A DNA stretch of 64,000 bases from assembly GCA_943788635.1 (NCBI GenBank), contig CALSRA010000018.1:25001-89000 (forward strand), read 5' to 3'. Origin of the DNA: an uncultured Alphaproteobacteria bacterium. GTDB taxonomy: Bacteria; Pseudomonadota; Alphaproteobacteria; UBA8366; GCA-2717185. Every line of letters starts with the position of its first letter. The first letter of the stretch is position 1. The notes beneath the pieces were generated by a model. It made no database searches. It was not told the DNA's origin and saw only the letters and a list, made by a program, of their open reading frames with translations. A program made the translations under genes and the position numbers. Below, piece after piece: positions 20,247-30,162 of the stretch.

Positions 20247-20590
20247 TTCCCGTTCCAAGCAACACGCGGGTCTGGCTGGCGGCTGGCGTGACGGACATGC
20301 GGCGGGGTTTTAATACGCTGGCGGCGCAAGCTGAGGCGTCGTTGTCGGAAGACCCGTACTCCGGCCACCTGTTCGTGTTCCGGGGTCGGCGTGGCGATCT
20401 ATTAAAGATCATCTGGTGGGACCAACAAGGAGCCTGCCTGTTCTCCAAACGTCTGGAGCGGGGGCGCTTCGTGTGGCCGGTGGCGAAAGACGGCAAGGTG
20501 TCGATGTCACCGGCACAACTCTCAATGCTTCTTGAAGGGATCGACTGGCGCATGCCGCAACGAACGTGGCGACCGCTGACGGTTGGGTAA
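20243..20590 (+). CDS. tnpB: IS66 TnpB (Orf2)
   Basis: 115 aa. The typical IS66 Orf2 signature is present: [41 protein letters not shown] and [13 protein letters not shown]. The start is probably the TTG at 20243 overlapping the tnpA stop (TTGA), although a GTG at 20216 is also in frame. It is required for transposition of IS66 elements but its role is not well defined. Confidence 0.92.
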   Translation: MIPVPSNTRVWLAAGVTDMRRGFNTLAAQAEASLSEDPYSGHLFVFRGRRGDLLKIIWWDQQGACLFSKRLERGRFVWPVAKDGKVSMSPAQLSMLLEGIDWRMPQRTWRPLTVG

Positions 20591-20662
20591 AATCGTTTCA
20601 CAGCAAAGGTTTGCCAATCCTTGGGGATTCCTATGGACGGTGGCGTCTGATAGATTACTGGC

Positions 20663-22183
20663 ATGCTCGACAACGCCAAGAACCTCCCGAATGACGCTGC
20701 CGCCCTGAAGGGTTTGGTTACGACATTGGCGTCGGAGTTGAAGTCTCGCGACATTCTGATCGAGAAGCTCAAACATCAATTAGCCGGGATGCGTCAACAT
20801 CGCTTCGGGTCCCGTTCCGAGGCCCTGGATCAACTGACGTTGACGCTGGAAGACGAAGAGATTGCCGCAGCCGCGCAAGAACCCGCGCCAGACGACGCCA
20901 ATACCGATCAAGCCGCAACGCCGCCAAAGGGCAAACCCAAGCGTAAACCGCTGCCCGGTCATCTCCCGCGCAACGAGACTACACTGTCGCCGGGCGACGC
21001 CTGTGGGCACTGTGGCGGCAAACTAAAAACGCTTGGCGACGATGTCACCGAGGAATTGGAATATGTCCCCGGACGTTTTGTGGTGAACCGGATAGTCCGC
21101 CCCCGCATGGCCTGCACCTGCTGCGAGACGTTCCATCAGGCGGCCCTGCCGTCGCGGCCGATTGAGCGCGGGCGTCCCGGCCCCGGTCTGCTCGCCCATA
21201 TTCTGGTAAATAAATACGCCGATCATTCGCCTTTGTACCGGCAAAGTCAGATATTCGAGCGCGAGGGTATCGACCTGGATCGCTCCACCCTGGCCGACTG
21301 GGTTGGTAAATCCACGGCCCTGCTGGAACCTTTGGCGGACGCCATCGCGCGCCATGTCCTGAAAGGACAGGCTCTCTTCGCCGATGACACGCCGGTAAAG
21401 TTGCTGGCTCCAGGTTTCGGCAAAACCAGGACAGCCCGACTTTGGGCCTATGTCCGCGACGAACGTCCCTGGGCCGGAGAGGCGCATCCCGCCACGTGGT
21501 ATCAATTCTCGCCCGACAGGAAGGGCGTTCGTCCGCGTGAACATCTGGCTGCCTACGAGGGCTTCATGCACGCGGATGGTTATGCGGGCTTCAATGACCT
21601 GTACCGCACGGGCAAAGTGACGGAGGTCGCCTGCATGGCCCATATCCGGCGCAAGTTCGTCGATATCCACAAATCTCAGGGATCGGCGATTGCTGATGAG
21701 GCCATAAAACGGATCGCCCAACTCTATGCCGTCGAGAAAGCGGCGCGCGGTTCACCGCCGGATGAACGGCGGCGGCTAAGGCAGGAAAAGGCAAAGCCTG
21801 TTCTCGACGACCTGGAAGCATGGCTGCATGCCCAACTGACCAGGATATCCGGCAAATCGCCCCTTGCCGGAGCCATTCGCTATGCCCTGACACGAATGAA
21901 ACGGCTTCGGCCGTATCTGGAACATGGCTTCCTGGAATTGGACAACAACACCGCAGAAAGAAGCATGCGGGCTATCGCCCTGGGCCGGAAGAATTATCTC
22001 TTCATGGGCTCCGAAGGCGGCGGCAGATCAGCCGCAATTGCCTATACGCTGATCGAGACCGCGAAGCTCAATGGCGTCGACCCGCAGGCATGGCTCACCG
22101 ACACGCTCGGCCGCATCGCAGATCACAAGATCACCCGCATCAACGAGCTCCTGCCCTGGCGTTACGCTGAAGCCTCAGCGTAA
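20663..22183 (+). CDS. tnpC: IS66 transposase TnpC
   Basis: 506 aa. The N-terminal coiled-coil segment ([28 protein letters not shown]) precedes a zinc-binding region ([17 protein letters not shown]) and the DDE core, with D in [11 protein letters not shown] in [13 protein letters not shown] and E in [22 protein letters not shown]. The C-terminal IS66 signature [25 protein letters not shown] is complete. No disruption is visible, so the element may be mobile. Confidence 0.95.
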   Translation: MLDNAKNLPNDAAALKGLVTTLASELKSRDILIEKLKHQLAGMRQHRFGSRSEALDQLTLTLEDEEIAAAAQEPAPDDANTDQAATPPKGKPKRKPLPGHLPRNETTLSPGDACGHCGGKLKTLGDDVTEELEYVPGRFVVNRIVRPRMACTCCETFHQAALPSRPIERGRPGPGLLAHILVNKYADHSPLYRQSQIFEREGIDLDRSTLADWVGKSTALLEPLADAIARHVLKGQALFADDTPVKLLAPGFGKTRTARLWAYVRDERPWAGEAHPATWYQFSPDRKGVRPREHLAAYEGFMHADGYAGFNDLYRTGKVTEVACMAHIRRKFVDIHKSQGSAIADEAIKRIAQLYAVEKAARGSPPDERRRLRQEKAKPVLDDLEAWLHAQLTRISGKSPLAGAIRYALTRMKRLRPYLEHGFLELDNNTAERSMRAIALGRKNYLFMGSEGGGRSAAIAYTLIETAKLNGVDPQAWLTDTLGRIADHKITRINELLPWRYAEASA

Positions 22184-22236
22184 CAGGGCCATCCGTCGCG
22201 CGGTAGGGCGGAATGCCAGGACGGTAACGACACCTT

Positions 22237-22519
22237 TCTTTCTTGTAGCGGATTTTAAGGATGTTTGTTTGTGCTAAAAATTTCATATCTTATTGATAAT
22301 ACGTTATTATGTAGAGTTTTCGCAGTTCAACATTACAACAGGTGTAAAGTTAACGATTTAGTATTAAAATATGGCGAAAGTCTGAACCGGGTCGCTGCCA
22401 ATTCACAGATGTAATTGGTTAAGCGCTTGGGAAAAACGGCTAAGATTATTCGATTATCCTTTGTTGTTTATCTAGTACAACAGGATTTCGAATTGAGGGG
22501 CGTATGAAGGGTATGCCGT
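22237..22519 (+). other. AT-rich intergenic stretch before the receiver gene
   Basis: This 283-base gap is clearly more AT-rich than the flanking genes (for example ATAATACGTTATTATG). It probably holds the promoter of the downstream receiver gene. I see no convincing -35/-10 pair, operator or RNA structure. Confidence 0.4.
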
Positions 22520-22888
22520 ATGGATATTAAAAGACTTCTTATCGTGGACGATCAGCCTGCGCTTGGAGAAATTGTCCGGCGCACGGCAGAAGGCCTCGGG
22601 TATGAAGTAAAGGTCACCACGCATGCCGAAGAATTCATGGCGGAGTTCGATACGTTCGATCCGACCGCCATTGTTCTGGATATCGTTATGCCTGATATCG
22701 ATGGCATCGAACTTGTCGGCTGGCTGGTCGACAGGGAGTGCTGTGCCCGTATTCTCGTTGCATCAGGTTACAATAAACGATACGCAAAAATGGCCGAAAC
22801 ACTCGGTGTCGCCAAAGGTCTGGAAATCAGCTTCCTGGAAAAGCCGTATCGAATTGCAGAATTACGTGACGCCCTTGAGGCGGAATAA
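22520..22888 (+). CDS. Single-domain response regulator (CheY-like receiver)
   Basis: 122 aa, receiver domain only. The acidic pocket is DDQ at residues 10-12, the phospho-acceptor is the Asp in VLDIVMPD, the switch residue is the Ser in VASGYN, and the conserved Lys is in EKPYR. No output domain is attached and no histidine kinase lies nearby, so partner and target are unknown. It is convergent with the CoA transferase gene, whose end is 5 bases away. Confidence 0.9.
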   Translation: MDIKRLLIVDDQPALGEIVRRTAEGLGYEVKVTTHAEEFMAEFDTFDPTAIVLDIVMPDIDGIELVGWLVDRECCARILVASGYNKRYAKMAETLGVAKGLEISFLEKPYRIAELRDALEAE

Positions 22889-22892
22889 GTAA

Positions 22893-24041
22893 TCAGTCTG
22901 CCGCCTCCGAGGCGCTATCTCCCAGTATTTCATCCGTATGCTCGCCATGTCGTGGCGCCGGTCGCCGTACACCGCCCGGTGTCCCGTTCAATTTTATTGG
23001 CGTGCCCAGTACCCGAGTGGCGCCGGCTGACGGATGGTCGACGGGGATGACCATGTTGCGTGCCTCTGTCTGCGGGTCGGCGAACAGTTCCGCGTGGTTC
23101 ATGACCGGGCCTGCCGGGATGCCTTTCGCGTCGAGAAGCTGAAACCATTCGTCGGATGTCTTTTCGATCAGTCGCTGTTCCAGCATTGCGACGAGTTCCT
23201 TGTTGTTCTTTACCCGGTCGGCCTTTGTTACGAAGCGCGGGTCTTCGATGAGTTCGGCATGTCCCAGAACTTCACAGGTCAGGCTCCAGAACCGCTGTGC
23301 GGCGGCGCCGATAGCAATATGGCCGTCTGCGGTCGGAAAGATCTGGTAGGGGGCGCTACCACGGTGGCGCTGGCCCAGTTTCTCGGGGGCTTTGCCTGTT
23401 GCGAAATAGGAAGCAGCCTCATAGAAGCCAAGTGATATTCCGGATTCAAACAGGGAGATATCCACCTGTTGCCCTTCGCCGGTTTTCTCCCGTGCTGCAA
23501 GGGCTGTCAGGACGCCGATGGCGCCATTCATGCCACCGCACAAGTCGGTAATCGGAATCGGCAGGCGGTGCGGTGGTCCGTCTTCGTCGCCACATATCGC
23601 TGCCAGGCCGGTCATGGCCTGACTGATCAAGTCGAAACCGCCGCGGCTGGCATAGGGGCCGGTCTGTCCAAAACCTGAAATCGAACAATAAATCAGACGT
23701 GGATTCAGCGCCTGCATGGTGTCGTACCCGATACCGATCCGATCAGCCGTTCCCGGCTTGAAATTTTCAATCATGATGTCCGCATCTGCAGCGAGGCGTT
23801 TGAAACTCTCCAGGCCTTCGGCTGTTTTCAGGTCGATAACGACACTGCGTTTGTTTCGGTTCGCCAGCATGAACGGTGCGCTCTCCCCGCCGATGAATGG
23901 CGGGGTCAGCCGCATGTCATCGCCGACCGTTGGGCGTTCGATCTTGATTACATCGGCACCCTGGTCCGCCAGGATCATGGCGCAATAGGGGCCGGACAGG
24001 TTCGATGTGAGGTCCAAAACTTTTAAGTGCGAAAGCGCCAT
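22893..24041 (-). CDS. Class III (CaiB/BaiF) CoA transferase
   Basis: 382 aa from the ATG at 24041 ([20 protein letters not shown]), preceded by GGAAGGAAATAAAA; the ORF-track start at 24134 adds a non-homologous stretch. Conserved blocks are [25 protein letters not shown], the catalytic Asp region MIENFKPG...[22 protein letters not shown], and [11 protein letters not shown]. Family members move CoA between acyl-CoAs and carboxylic acids. The substrate cannot be read from sequence. It is transcribed divergently from the phosphonate operon across 110 bp. Confidence 0.92.
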   Translation of the reverse strand: MALSHLKVLDLTSNLSGPYCAMILADQGADVIKIERPTVGDDMRLTPPFIGGESAPFMLANRNKRSVVIDLKTAEGLESFKRLAADADIMIENFKPGTADRIGIGYDTMQALNPRLIYCSISGFGQTGPYASRGGFDLISQAMTGLAAICGDEDGPPHRLPIPITDLCGGMNGAIGVLTALAAREKTGEGQQVDISLFESGISLGFYEAASYFATGKAPEKLGQRHRGSAPYQIFPTADGHIAIGAAAQRFWSLTCEVLGHAELIEDPRFVTKADRVKNNKELVAMLEQRLIEKTSDEWFQLLDAKGIPAGPVMNHAELFADPQTEARNMVIPVDHPSAGATRVLGTPIKLNGTPGGVRRPAPRHGEHTDEILGDSASEAAD

Positions 24042-24151
24042 TTTTATTTCCTTCCGGATCGCGTATTTATGGTCACAAAATTGTAACGCTATTTCGTGCC
24101 CGGTGGAATTCGGGCCCGAAGCCAAGGCCAGCAAGGGACGTCAACGGGACC

Positions 24152-25813
24152 ATGACTGCAAACTCTATTCAAATCGTAGAATCCACACCACAGGCTTTGT
24201 CCAAGACGGGCCAATTCCGCCAACTGCTGACCGATCCGGAAATGGCTTTCATCATGGAAGCCCATAATGGACTGTCGGCCCGGATTGTTGAAGAGGCCGG
24301 ATTCAAGGGCGTATGGGCCTCGGGTCTCAGTATCTCGGCTGCGCTGGGCGTGCGTGACAATAACGAGGCTTCCTGGACCCAGGTTCTGGAAGTCCTGGAG
24401 TTTATGTCAGACGCGACTTCGATCCCGATTCTGGTCGATGGCGATACGGGATATGGTAATTTCAACAATATGCGGCGGTTGGTGACCAAGCTGTCGCAGC
24501 GCGGCATCGCGGCGGTTTGTATCGAGGATAAACTGTTCCCCAAGACGAACAGTTTCATCGGACAGGCGCAACCGCTTGCCGACATCGACGAATTTTGCGG
24601 CAAGATCAAGGCTGGCAAAGACAGCCAGCTTGACGATGATTTCTGCGTCATTGCCCGGATTGAGGCATTGATTGCGGGCTGGGGCGTGGATGAAGCACTG
24701 CGCCGCGGCGAGGCCTATCATGAAGCTGGTGCCGATGCGGTATTGATCCATTCGAAGGTCGCAGAGCCGGATGAAATTTTCACGTTTTGTAAGGAATGGG
24801 GGAACCGGAGTCCCGTCGTGATCGTGCCGACCATGTATTACGCGACCCCGACGCAACAGTTCCGTGACCACGACATTTCGCTGGTGATCTGGGCCAATCA
24901 CAATATGCGCGCCGCGATGCAGGCGATGCGGAATATCAGCGAAACGATTTTTCGCACCGAAACGCTAGCGGATGTTGAAGACACAATCCCGACGGTGGGA
25001 GAGGTTTTCAAAATTACCGGCAATGACGAACTCGCGGCGGCAGAGGCCCGATACCTGCCAAAACGGGGGGCGGGTTACAACGCCGTTGTGCTGGCGGCGT
25101 CGCGTGGGGCGGGGCTGGGTCCTCTCACAGAAGACCGGCCGAAATGCATGATCGACGTCAGGGGACAGCCTTTGCTGCGTCGACAGGTGGCGATGCTGAA
25201 TGGCGCCGGTATCCGCGATGTAACCGTTGTCAGGGGGTACCGGAAGGAAGCGATCGATCTCCTGTCGATCAATACGGCCGACAACGACCGCTTTGCCGAC
25301 ACGGGTGAGCTGTATTCGCTCAATTGCGCGCGCAAGGTCCTGAACCAGCCGACCCTGGTTACCTATGGCGATATTCTGTTCCGCGACTACATGCTGGATA
25401 CGTTGCTGCGTACTGACGGGGATATCGTCATCGTCGCGGACGCCTTGTGGCAGGACAGGGAACAATCGGCCGAAGGGCTGGTACGTGATCTCATCATCGG
25501 CGACGCCGCGTTTTCCACCGACTATCTGGAAGATTCACCCGTACACTTACTGGAAGTTGGCAATGATGTGGCCCGCGACACGGCAACGGGCGAATGGGTC
25601 GGGCTGCTGAAGCTCAGCGAAGCAGGCGCGAAGACGGTAGCCGGGGAACTGGTTGCCATGGAAGCTGATGGCAGCCTTGAGAAGGGGGATGTGCCGAGCC
25701 TGTTGACCCGGCTGATTGCCGGGGGCCACAAGGTACGTGTCCAGTATATCACCGGCCAGTGGCTGGATATTGACGATGCGCTGGACCTGGCCCGGGCGAG
25801 GAACCTGTTGTGA
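24152..25813 (+). CDS. aepX: Phosphoenolpyruvate mutase fused to a nucleotidyltransferase
   Basis: 553 aa with two domains. Residues about 20-300 are a PEP mutase: [12 protein letters not shown] (about 95-106) and the diagnostic [10 protein letters not shown] (125-134), which separates true mutases from other isocitrate-lyase-like enzymes. The mutase makes phosphonopyruvate, the entry step to C-P bonded compounds. From about residue 309 a sugar-nucleotidyltransferase-like domain begins, [22 protein letters not shown], with the metal-binding region [12 protein letters not shown]. Fused domains of this type are expected to activate a phosphonate headgroup as a CMP ester. The stop overlaps the GTG of the next gene (GTGA), so the decarboxylase is coupled. 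The symbol follows the mutase domain. Confidence 0.92.
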   Translation: MTANSIQIVESTPQALSKTGQFRQLLTDPEMAFIMEAHNGLSARIVEEAGFKGVWASGLSISAALGVRDNNEASWTQVLEVLEFMSDATSIPILVDGDTGYGNFNNMRRLVTKLSQRGIAAVCIEDKLFPKTNSFIGQAQPLADIDEFCGKIKAGKDSQLDDDFCVIARIEALIAGWGVDEALRRGEAYHEAGADAVLIHSKVAEPDEIFTFCKEWGNRSPVVIVPTMYYATPTQQFRDHDISLVIWANHNMRAAMQAMRNISETIFRTETLADVEDTIPTVGEVFKITGNDELAAAEARYLPKRGAGYNAVVLAASRGAGLGPLTEDRPKCMIDVRGQPLLRRQVAMLNGAGIRDVTVVRGYRKEAIDLLSINTADNDRFADTGELYSLNCARKVLNQPTLVTYGDILFRDYMLDTLLRTDGDIVIVADALWQDREQSAEGLVRDLIIGDAAFSTDYLEDSPVHLLEVGNDVARDTATGEWVGLLKLSEAGAKTVAGELVAMEADGSLEKGDVPSLLTRLIAGGHKVRVQYITGQWLDIDDALDLARARNLL

Positions 25814-26952
25814 TCAAGGCTGACGAGTTTCTCGATCAGGCTCTGGCCGCAGGATATGACTTTTACACCGGGGTTCCGTGTTCTTTCCTGACGCCGGTGA
25901 TCAACCGCGTCATTTCGCGTAAGGATATCCGTTACGTTCCTGCGGCGAGTGAAGGGGAAGCGACGGCGATTGCCGCCGGTGCCTGGCTGGCCGGGCGAAA
26001 GACAGTATTAATCTGCCAGAATTCCGGCCTCGGTAACGCGATCAACCCACTGACCTCGCTGAATCATCCATTCAAGATTCCAACCCTGATGATCGTGACA
26101 TGGCGCGGACAGCCGGGACTGAATGATGAACCGCAGCACGTTTTGATGGGGCAGATCACGGATGTCCTGCTGACGGATATCGACGTACCGAACGAGTCTT
26201 TCCCCAGCGAAACAGCCGATATTGCCCCTGCGTTGGGCCGTGCCTTCGCGCATATGGATACTGCCGACTTGCCTTACGCCTTCATCATGGCGACAGGCTC
26301 GGTGGCGTCGGAAGGACTGGAGGAAACCCCCGCGTTGGCGACTCCGGGCGACGCGCTAAGCGACTTTACCACCGGGGGCGAACGCCCGGCGCGCTACGAT
26401 ACGCTGGAGCGATTGCTGAAGGTAACGCCGGATTCGGCCGGGATCGTATGCACGACAGGCAAAAGTGGGCGCGAGCTGTTCACGATCGAAGACCGCAAGC
26501 AGCATATCTACCAGGTCGGGTCGATGGGCAGCGCCAGCGCGATGGGGCTGGGGATAGCGGTAAATGTGGCGCGTCCAATTGTGGTCATCGATGGCGATGG
26601 CGCGGCGTTGATGAAAATGGGCAACATGGCGACGATTGGCGCACAGGCGCCCAAGAATCTCATCCATGTGCTGGTGGATAATGGTGTGCATGATTCCACG
26701 GGGGGACAGGCGACCGTATCCGGCGGCGTTGATTTTGCCCGTATCGCGCTTGCCTGCGGCTATGCCAGTGCGGCGTCAGCCGATGATCTGGACGGGTTTG
26801 AGTGCGCGATACAGGCTGCCTATGCCAGCGACGGCCCGCACATGGTCCACATTCGTATCCAGCCGGGTAGCCTTGAAAAACTGGGGCGCCCAACCGTATC
26901 ACCCGATGTTGTTGCCAGACGCTTCAAGGCATTCCTCGCGTCCGCTGATTGA
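25810..26952 (+). CDS. aepY: Phosphonopyruvate decarboxylase
   Basis: 380 aa, thiamine-diphosphate dependent. It converts phosphonopyruvate to phosphonoacetaldehyde and pulls the unfavourable PEP mutase reaction forward. The N-terminus has the family pattern [19 protein letters not shown] and [18 protein letters not shown] with the catalytic Glu. The cofactor-binding region reads [20 protein letters not shown]...[13 protein letters not shown]. It starts with a GTG overlapping the mutase stop. No aminotransferase or alcohol dehydrogenase for the next step is in the window, so the final product (aminoethyl- or hydroxyethylphosphonate) is open. Confidence 0.93.
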   Translation: MIKADEFLDQALAAGYDFYTGVPCSFLTPVINRVISRKDIRYVPAASEGEATAIAAGAWLAGRKTVLICQNSGLGNAINPLTSLNHPFKIPTLMIVTWRGQPGLNDEPQHVLMGQITDVLLTDIDVPNESFPSETADIAPALGRAFAHMDTADLPYAFIMATGSVASEGLEETPALATPGDALSDFTTGGERPARYDTLERLLKVTPDSAGIVCTTGKSGRELFTIEDRKQHIYQVGSMGSASAMGLGIAVNVARPIVVIDGDGAALMKMGNMATIGAQAPKNLIHVLVDNGVHDSTGGQATVSGGVDFARIALACGYASAASADDLDGFECAIQAAYASDGPHMVHIRIQPGSLEKLGRPTVSPDVVARRFKAFLASAD

Positions 26953-26966
26953 AGGGCGGTATCGCT

Positions 26967-27755
26967 ATGCGATCTGCGTCGTATGAAATTATTGATGATT
27001 TGGGTGCCGGAGCGCCATGGCTGTTGATGGTGCATGGCATCTCGCAGAACCGGCGTGTGTTTTCCAACCAAGTGTCGTTTTTCCGTGCCACGTATCGCCT
27101 GCTGCTGGTTGATCTTCCGGGACATGGCTTGTCTTCCGACATACCGGGTCCCTACGGGCTGGATGAATACGCGGCGAGCATTGCCGGTGCGATGGATGAC
27201 GCCGGCGTAACGGGGGCGGTGTTCTGGGGAACCCACCTTGGTGCAGCCGCGGGTCTTCTTTTGGGGTGCCGGGAAGCGGCCCGATTCTCGGCGCTGATAT
27301 TGGAAGGTCCCGTTTTTCCCGGACGCTCCATGCCGGCTGTCGCGCAGGTTTTGGCAAGTGTTGGTGAAACTGCCAGGAACAAGGGATTGGCAGCTGCCAG
27401 GAAGCTTTGGTGGGAAGAGGGTGGCTGGTTCGATGTGATGCGAGACAGGCCGGAAGAATGCCGGGCCGTGAGCCAGATCGCGATCATCGACGAATTCGAG
27501 GGCGCGCCCTGGCTTGACCCCGGCCTCATCGGGCCCGTTACGCTTTCTGAAGAGAATCTTCGGACGCTCGGCCAGCCGGTGCTAATCATGAATGGCGAAC
27601 ACGATTTGCCGGACTTTTTAAAAGCCGCCAATGATTTGTCCGCGCTGATACCCGATTGCCGCCGCGTGTCCGTCAGGGACGGCGGGGGCTTTCCATTCTG
27701 GGAATTCCCCGACCGCGTAAACAAGGAAGTACGTGCATTTCTGCACAGCCTTTGA
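26967..27755 (+). CDS. Alpha/beta-hydrolase-fold protein lacking the catalytic Ser and His
   Basis: 262 aa from the ATG at 26967, preceded by AAGGGCGG; the ORF-track TTG at 26949 is less likely. The fold is clear: WLLMVHGISQNRRVF (oxyanion region), LLLVDLPGHGLSSD, and the acid-containing strand VLIMNGEHDLPDF. At the nucleophile elbow, however, G-x-S-x-G is replaced by GTHLG, and the usual C-terminal GxGHxxxxE appears as GGGFPFWEFP with no His. It is therefore probably not a conventional esterase. It follows the decarboxylase by 14 bases and belongs to the same operon, so a role in phosphonate assembly is inferred. Confidence 0.8.
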   Translation: MRSASYEIIDDLGAGAPWLLMVHGISQNRRVFSNQVSFFRATYRLLLVDLPGHGLSSDIPGPYGLDEYAASIAGAMDDAGVTGAVFWGTHLGAAAGLLLGCREAARFSALILEGPVFPGRSMPAVAQVLASVGETARNKGLAAARKLWWEEGGWFDVMRDRPEECRAVSQIAIIDEFEGAPWLDPGLIGPVTLSEENLRTLGQPVLIMNGEHDLPDFLKAANDLSALIPDCRRVSVRDGGGFPFWEFPDRVNKEVRAFLHSL

Positions 27756-27767
27756 CGGCCCTTGGTA

Positions 27768-28964
27768 TCAGATGGTCCCGGCGTCCTTCAATGCGGCGAT
27801 CCGGGCTGCGTCGTAGCCAAGTTCTTTCAGCAATTCATCCGTATCCTGTCCAAGTTCCGGACCGGGCTGGTTGGGCGTTGGCTCGCCTGCATCAAACGGT
27901 GCGTCCAGCATACGGAACGCACTGCCGTTCTGGTGTTGGAGAGTCTGGATTTTGCCGTTATCGGTGACATATGGGTTATCCAGCGCCTGCGCGACGTCGA
28001 GAATGGGGGCCGCCGGGACCGTGCCAGCAAAAATTTCGAGCCATTCGTCGGTTTTTTTCGTTGAAAGTTGCTCGTCCAGTATTCCCTGGATCTCCGGGCG
28101 GCGTTCCAGCCGGTCCTTGAACGTCAGGTAGCGCGGGTCAGTGCCCCATTCCGGGCGTCCGATTGCATTGCACAGGGCCGGCCAGAATTTTTCCTTGTTG
28201 CACATCAGGAATATCCAGCCGTCCTTGGTCTTGTACTGGGCACAAGGTGTCAGGGCAGGGTGTCCGGATCGTTCTTCGCGGCCCTGATTGTGCCCGGTGT
28301 TCAGATACCAGGTGCCGGGATAGGACAGATTGGTCATCGCCAGATCGAACAGGTTTACATCGACATTGCGCCCTGTGCCGGTCGCACGCGCGGCCAGCAC
28401 GGCGGATACTGCGGTATAGGCCATGCCCAGTCCCGTCATCAGGTCGACGATGGACAGGCCCATGCGGGTCGGGTTGCCGTCCGGTTCCCCGGTGAGGGAG
28501 AAATAGCCTGCCTCTGCCTGCATCAGGTAGTCATAGCCGGGCCATTTCTGGCGCGGTCCCTCGCGGCCATAGGCCGTGAGGAAGGCGCAGACGATGCGCG
28601 GGTTGATTTTCCCGAGCGTTTCATAGGTCAGGCCGAGCTTTTTTGGTACATCGCCGCGCAGGTTACATGCCAGAACGTCGGCGGTCGGAACCAGGTCATG
28701 CAAAACAGCTTGTCCTTCCGGCGTGCCGAGATCGAGCGTCAGGCTGCGTTTGTTGCGGTTGATGCTCTGGAAGAACAGGCTGCCGGAACTGCTTTCCCCT
28801 TCATCGATGAAGAAGGGCCCGACGCTGCGGCTCATATCGCCGCCATCCTTGGGGTTCTCGATCTTGATGACTTCGGCGCCCAGGTCGGCCATGTATTGGG
28901 TGCCCCAGGGGCCGGCACCATATTGTTCAACGGCGAGTACGCGCACGCCTTGCAGCGGTAACAT
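27768..28964 (-). CDS. Class III (CaiB/BaiF) CoA transferase
   Basis: 398 aa. Typical motifs are VLAVEQYGAGPWGTQYMADLGAEVIKIE, INRNKRSLTLDL, and the GYDYLMQAEAGYFSLTGEP block preceding the active-site region; VDVNLFDLAMTNL follows. It ends the minus-strand operon that begins at 33574 and lies 10 bases from the acyl-CoA dehydrogenase, so it probably activates or recycles the carboxylic acid handled by that operon. It is only distantly similar to the CoA transferase at 22893. Substrate unknown. Confidence 0.92.
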   Translation of the reverse strand: MLPLQGVRVLAVEQYGAGPWGTQYMADLGAEVIKIENPKDGGDMSRSVGPFFIDEGESSSGSLFFQSINRNKRSLTLDLGTPEGQAVLHDLVPTADVLACNLRGDVPKKLGLTYETLGKINPRIVCAFLTAYGREGPRQKWPGYDYLMQAEAGYFSLTGEPDGNPTRMGLSIVDLMTGLGMAYTAVSAVLAARATGTGRNVDVNLFDLAMTNLSYPGTWYLNTGHNQGREERSGHPALTPCAQYKTKDGWIFLMCNKEKFWPALCNAIGRPEWGTDPRYLTFKDRLERRPEIQGILDEQLSTKKTDEWLEIFAGTVPAAPILDVAQALDNPYVTDNGKIQTLQHQNGSAFRMLDAPFDAGEPTPNQPGPELGQDTDELLKELGYDAARIAALKDAGTI

Positions 28965-28973
28965 TCAGGTCTC

Positions 28974-30134
28974 CTAGATCGGGTTACGGGCGATGAGCTG
29001 CCGCGCAATGATAATACGCTGCAATTCGTTCGTGCCTTCACCGATGGTCAGCAGCGGGGCATCCCGATAATAGCGTTCAACAGGGAATTCCTTGGAATAG
29101 CCATATCCGCCATGGACACGTAACGCTTCCATCGAATTGGTGACGGCAGCTTCGGTGGCGAACAGCTTCGCCATGCCGGCTTCCATGTCGCAGCGCTCGC
29201 CACGGTCGAAGGCGTCGGCAGCCCGATAGACAAGAAGCCGGGCGGCCTCTGTCCGTGTCACCATGTCTGCGAGTTTGAGCTGGATCGCCTGATGCTCCGC
29301 AATGGGCTTCCCGAAGGTTTCGCGTTGTTGCGAATATTTGACGGATTCATCCAGGGCCGCCTGCGAAACACCGACGCCGCGTGCTGCGACATTGATCCGG
29401 CCCAGTTCCAGCCCGCCCATGATATGCCGAAACCCTTGCCCTTCGATGCCACCAATCAGGTTTTCCGCCGGGACATGGCAGTCTTCGAATACCAGTTCGG
29501 CGGAATCGATCCCCTTGTAGCCAAGCTTCTCGAGCTTTCGCGATGGGCGGAAACCTTCACCCTTTTCGACCAGGAAAACACTGACGCCCTTGTGGCGCGG
29601 TTCCGCGTTCAGGTCGGTCTTCACCATTACGGCGAAGCAATGCCCGTGAATGCCGTTGGAAATCCAGGTTTTGGTGCCGTTGATGCGATAGCCGTCGCCT
29701 TCGCGGTCGGCGCGGGTTCGGATGGCCTGCAGATCGGTGCCGCAATTGGGCTCGGTCAGTGCCAGCCCGCCACGAATTTCACCAGTGGCGAACTTGGGCA
29801 GCCATTTGCGTTTCTGTTCTTCCGTACCGGCGCGCTGCACACAGGACGCCATGATGAGGTGCGAATTGAAGATGCCTGACAGCGACATCCATTCGCGGCT
29901 TACCCTCTCGACGATTTTCGCATAGGTGCTGCAGGACAGACCCAGCCCACCATATTCCTCCAGTATGATCGAGCCGAACAGCCCGAGTTCCGCCATCTTG
30001 CCGACGATGTCTTCCGGCCAGATATCTTCGTGCTCCAGATGCATCGCATAGGGTTTGACGTCGCGTTCGAGGAACTGATCGACACTGTCGAGGATCAGCC
30101 GTTCTTCTTCATCGTTGCTTGCCGGGTCCGACAT
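28974..30134 (-). CDS. Acyl-CoA dehydrogenase
   Basis: 386 aa, normal for the family. FAD-dependent alpha,beta-oxidation of an acyl-CoA, passing electrons to ETF. Visible blocks are LALTEPNCGTDLQAIRTRA (FAD/substrate region), TKTWISNGIHGHCFAVM, RETFGKPIAEHQAIQLKLADM and the C-terminal ALRVHGGYGYSKEFPVERYYRDA, LLTIGEGTNELQR with the expected Glu (GEGT). It is the fifth gene of the Rieske-dioxygenase operon. The actual acyl chain is unknown. Confidence 0.93.
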   Translation of the reverse strand: MSDPASNDEEERLILDSVDQFLERDVKPYAMHLEHEDIWPEDIVGKMAELGLFGSIILEEYGGLGLSCSTYAKIVERVSREWMSLSGIFNSHLIMASCVQRAGTEEQKRKWLPKFATGEIRGGLALTEPNCGTDLQAIRTRADREGDGYRINGTKTWISNGIHGHCFAVMVKTDLNAEPRHKGVSVFLVEKGEGFRPSRKLEKLGYKGIDSAELVFEDCHVPAENLIGGIEGQGFRHIMGGLELGRINVAARGVGVSQAALDESVKYSQQRETFGKPIAEHQAIQLKLADMVTRTEAARLLVYRAADAFDRGERCDMEAGMAKLFATEAAVTNSMEALRVHGGYGYSKEFPVERYYRDAPLLTIGEGTNELQRIIIARQLIARNPI

Positions 30135-30162
30135 GGCGGTGCTCCGTTTCTTCTTATGATTT

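Larger units (their letters stand above)
19738..22228 (+). mobile_element. Complete IS66-family element
   Basis: 2491 bp. Left end GTAAGCGTTTGGTGAACCCG and right end (complement) GTTACCGTCCTGGCATTCCG share the inner block CCGCCCTA and form an imperfect inverted repeat. A perfect 8-bp target duplication GACACCTT lies at 19730-19737 and 22229-22236, the size expected for IS66. It carries the three standard genes tnpA, tnpB and tnpC, all intact. It inserted in the gap between the small FNR-box gene and the receiver-domain gene. Confidence 0.97.

Noticed and set aside
28068-28961. 297-aa plus-strand ORF
   Set aside because: Shadow of the CoA transferase on the opposite strand.
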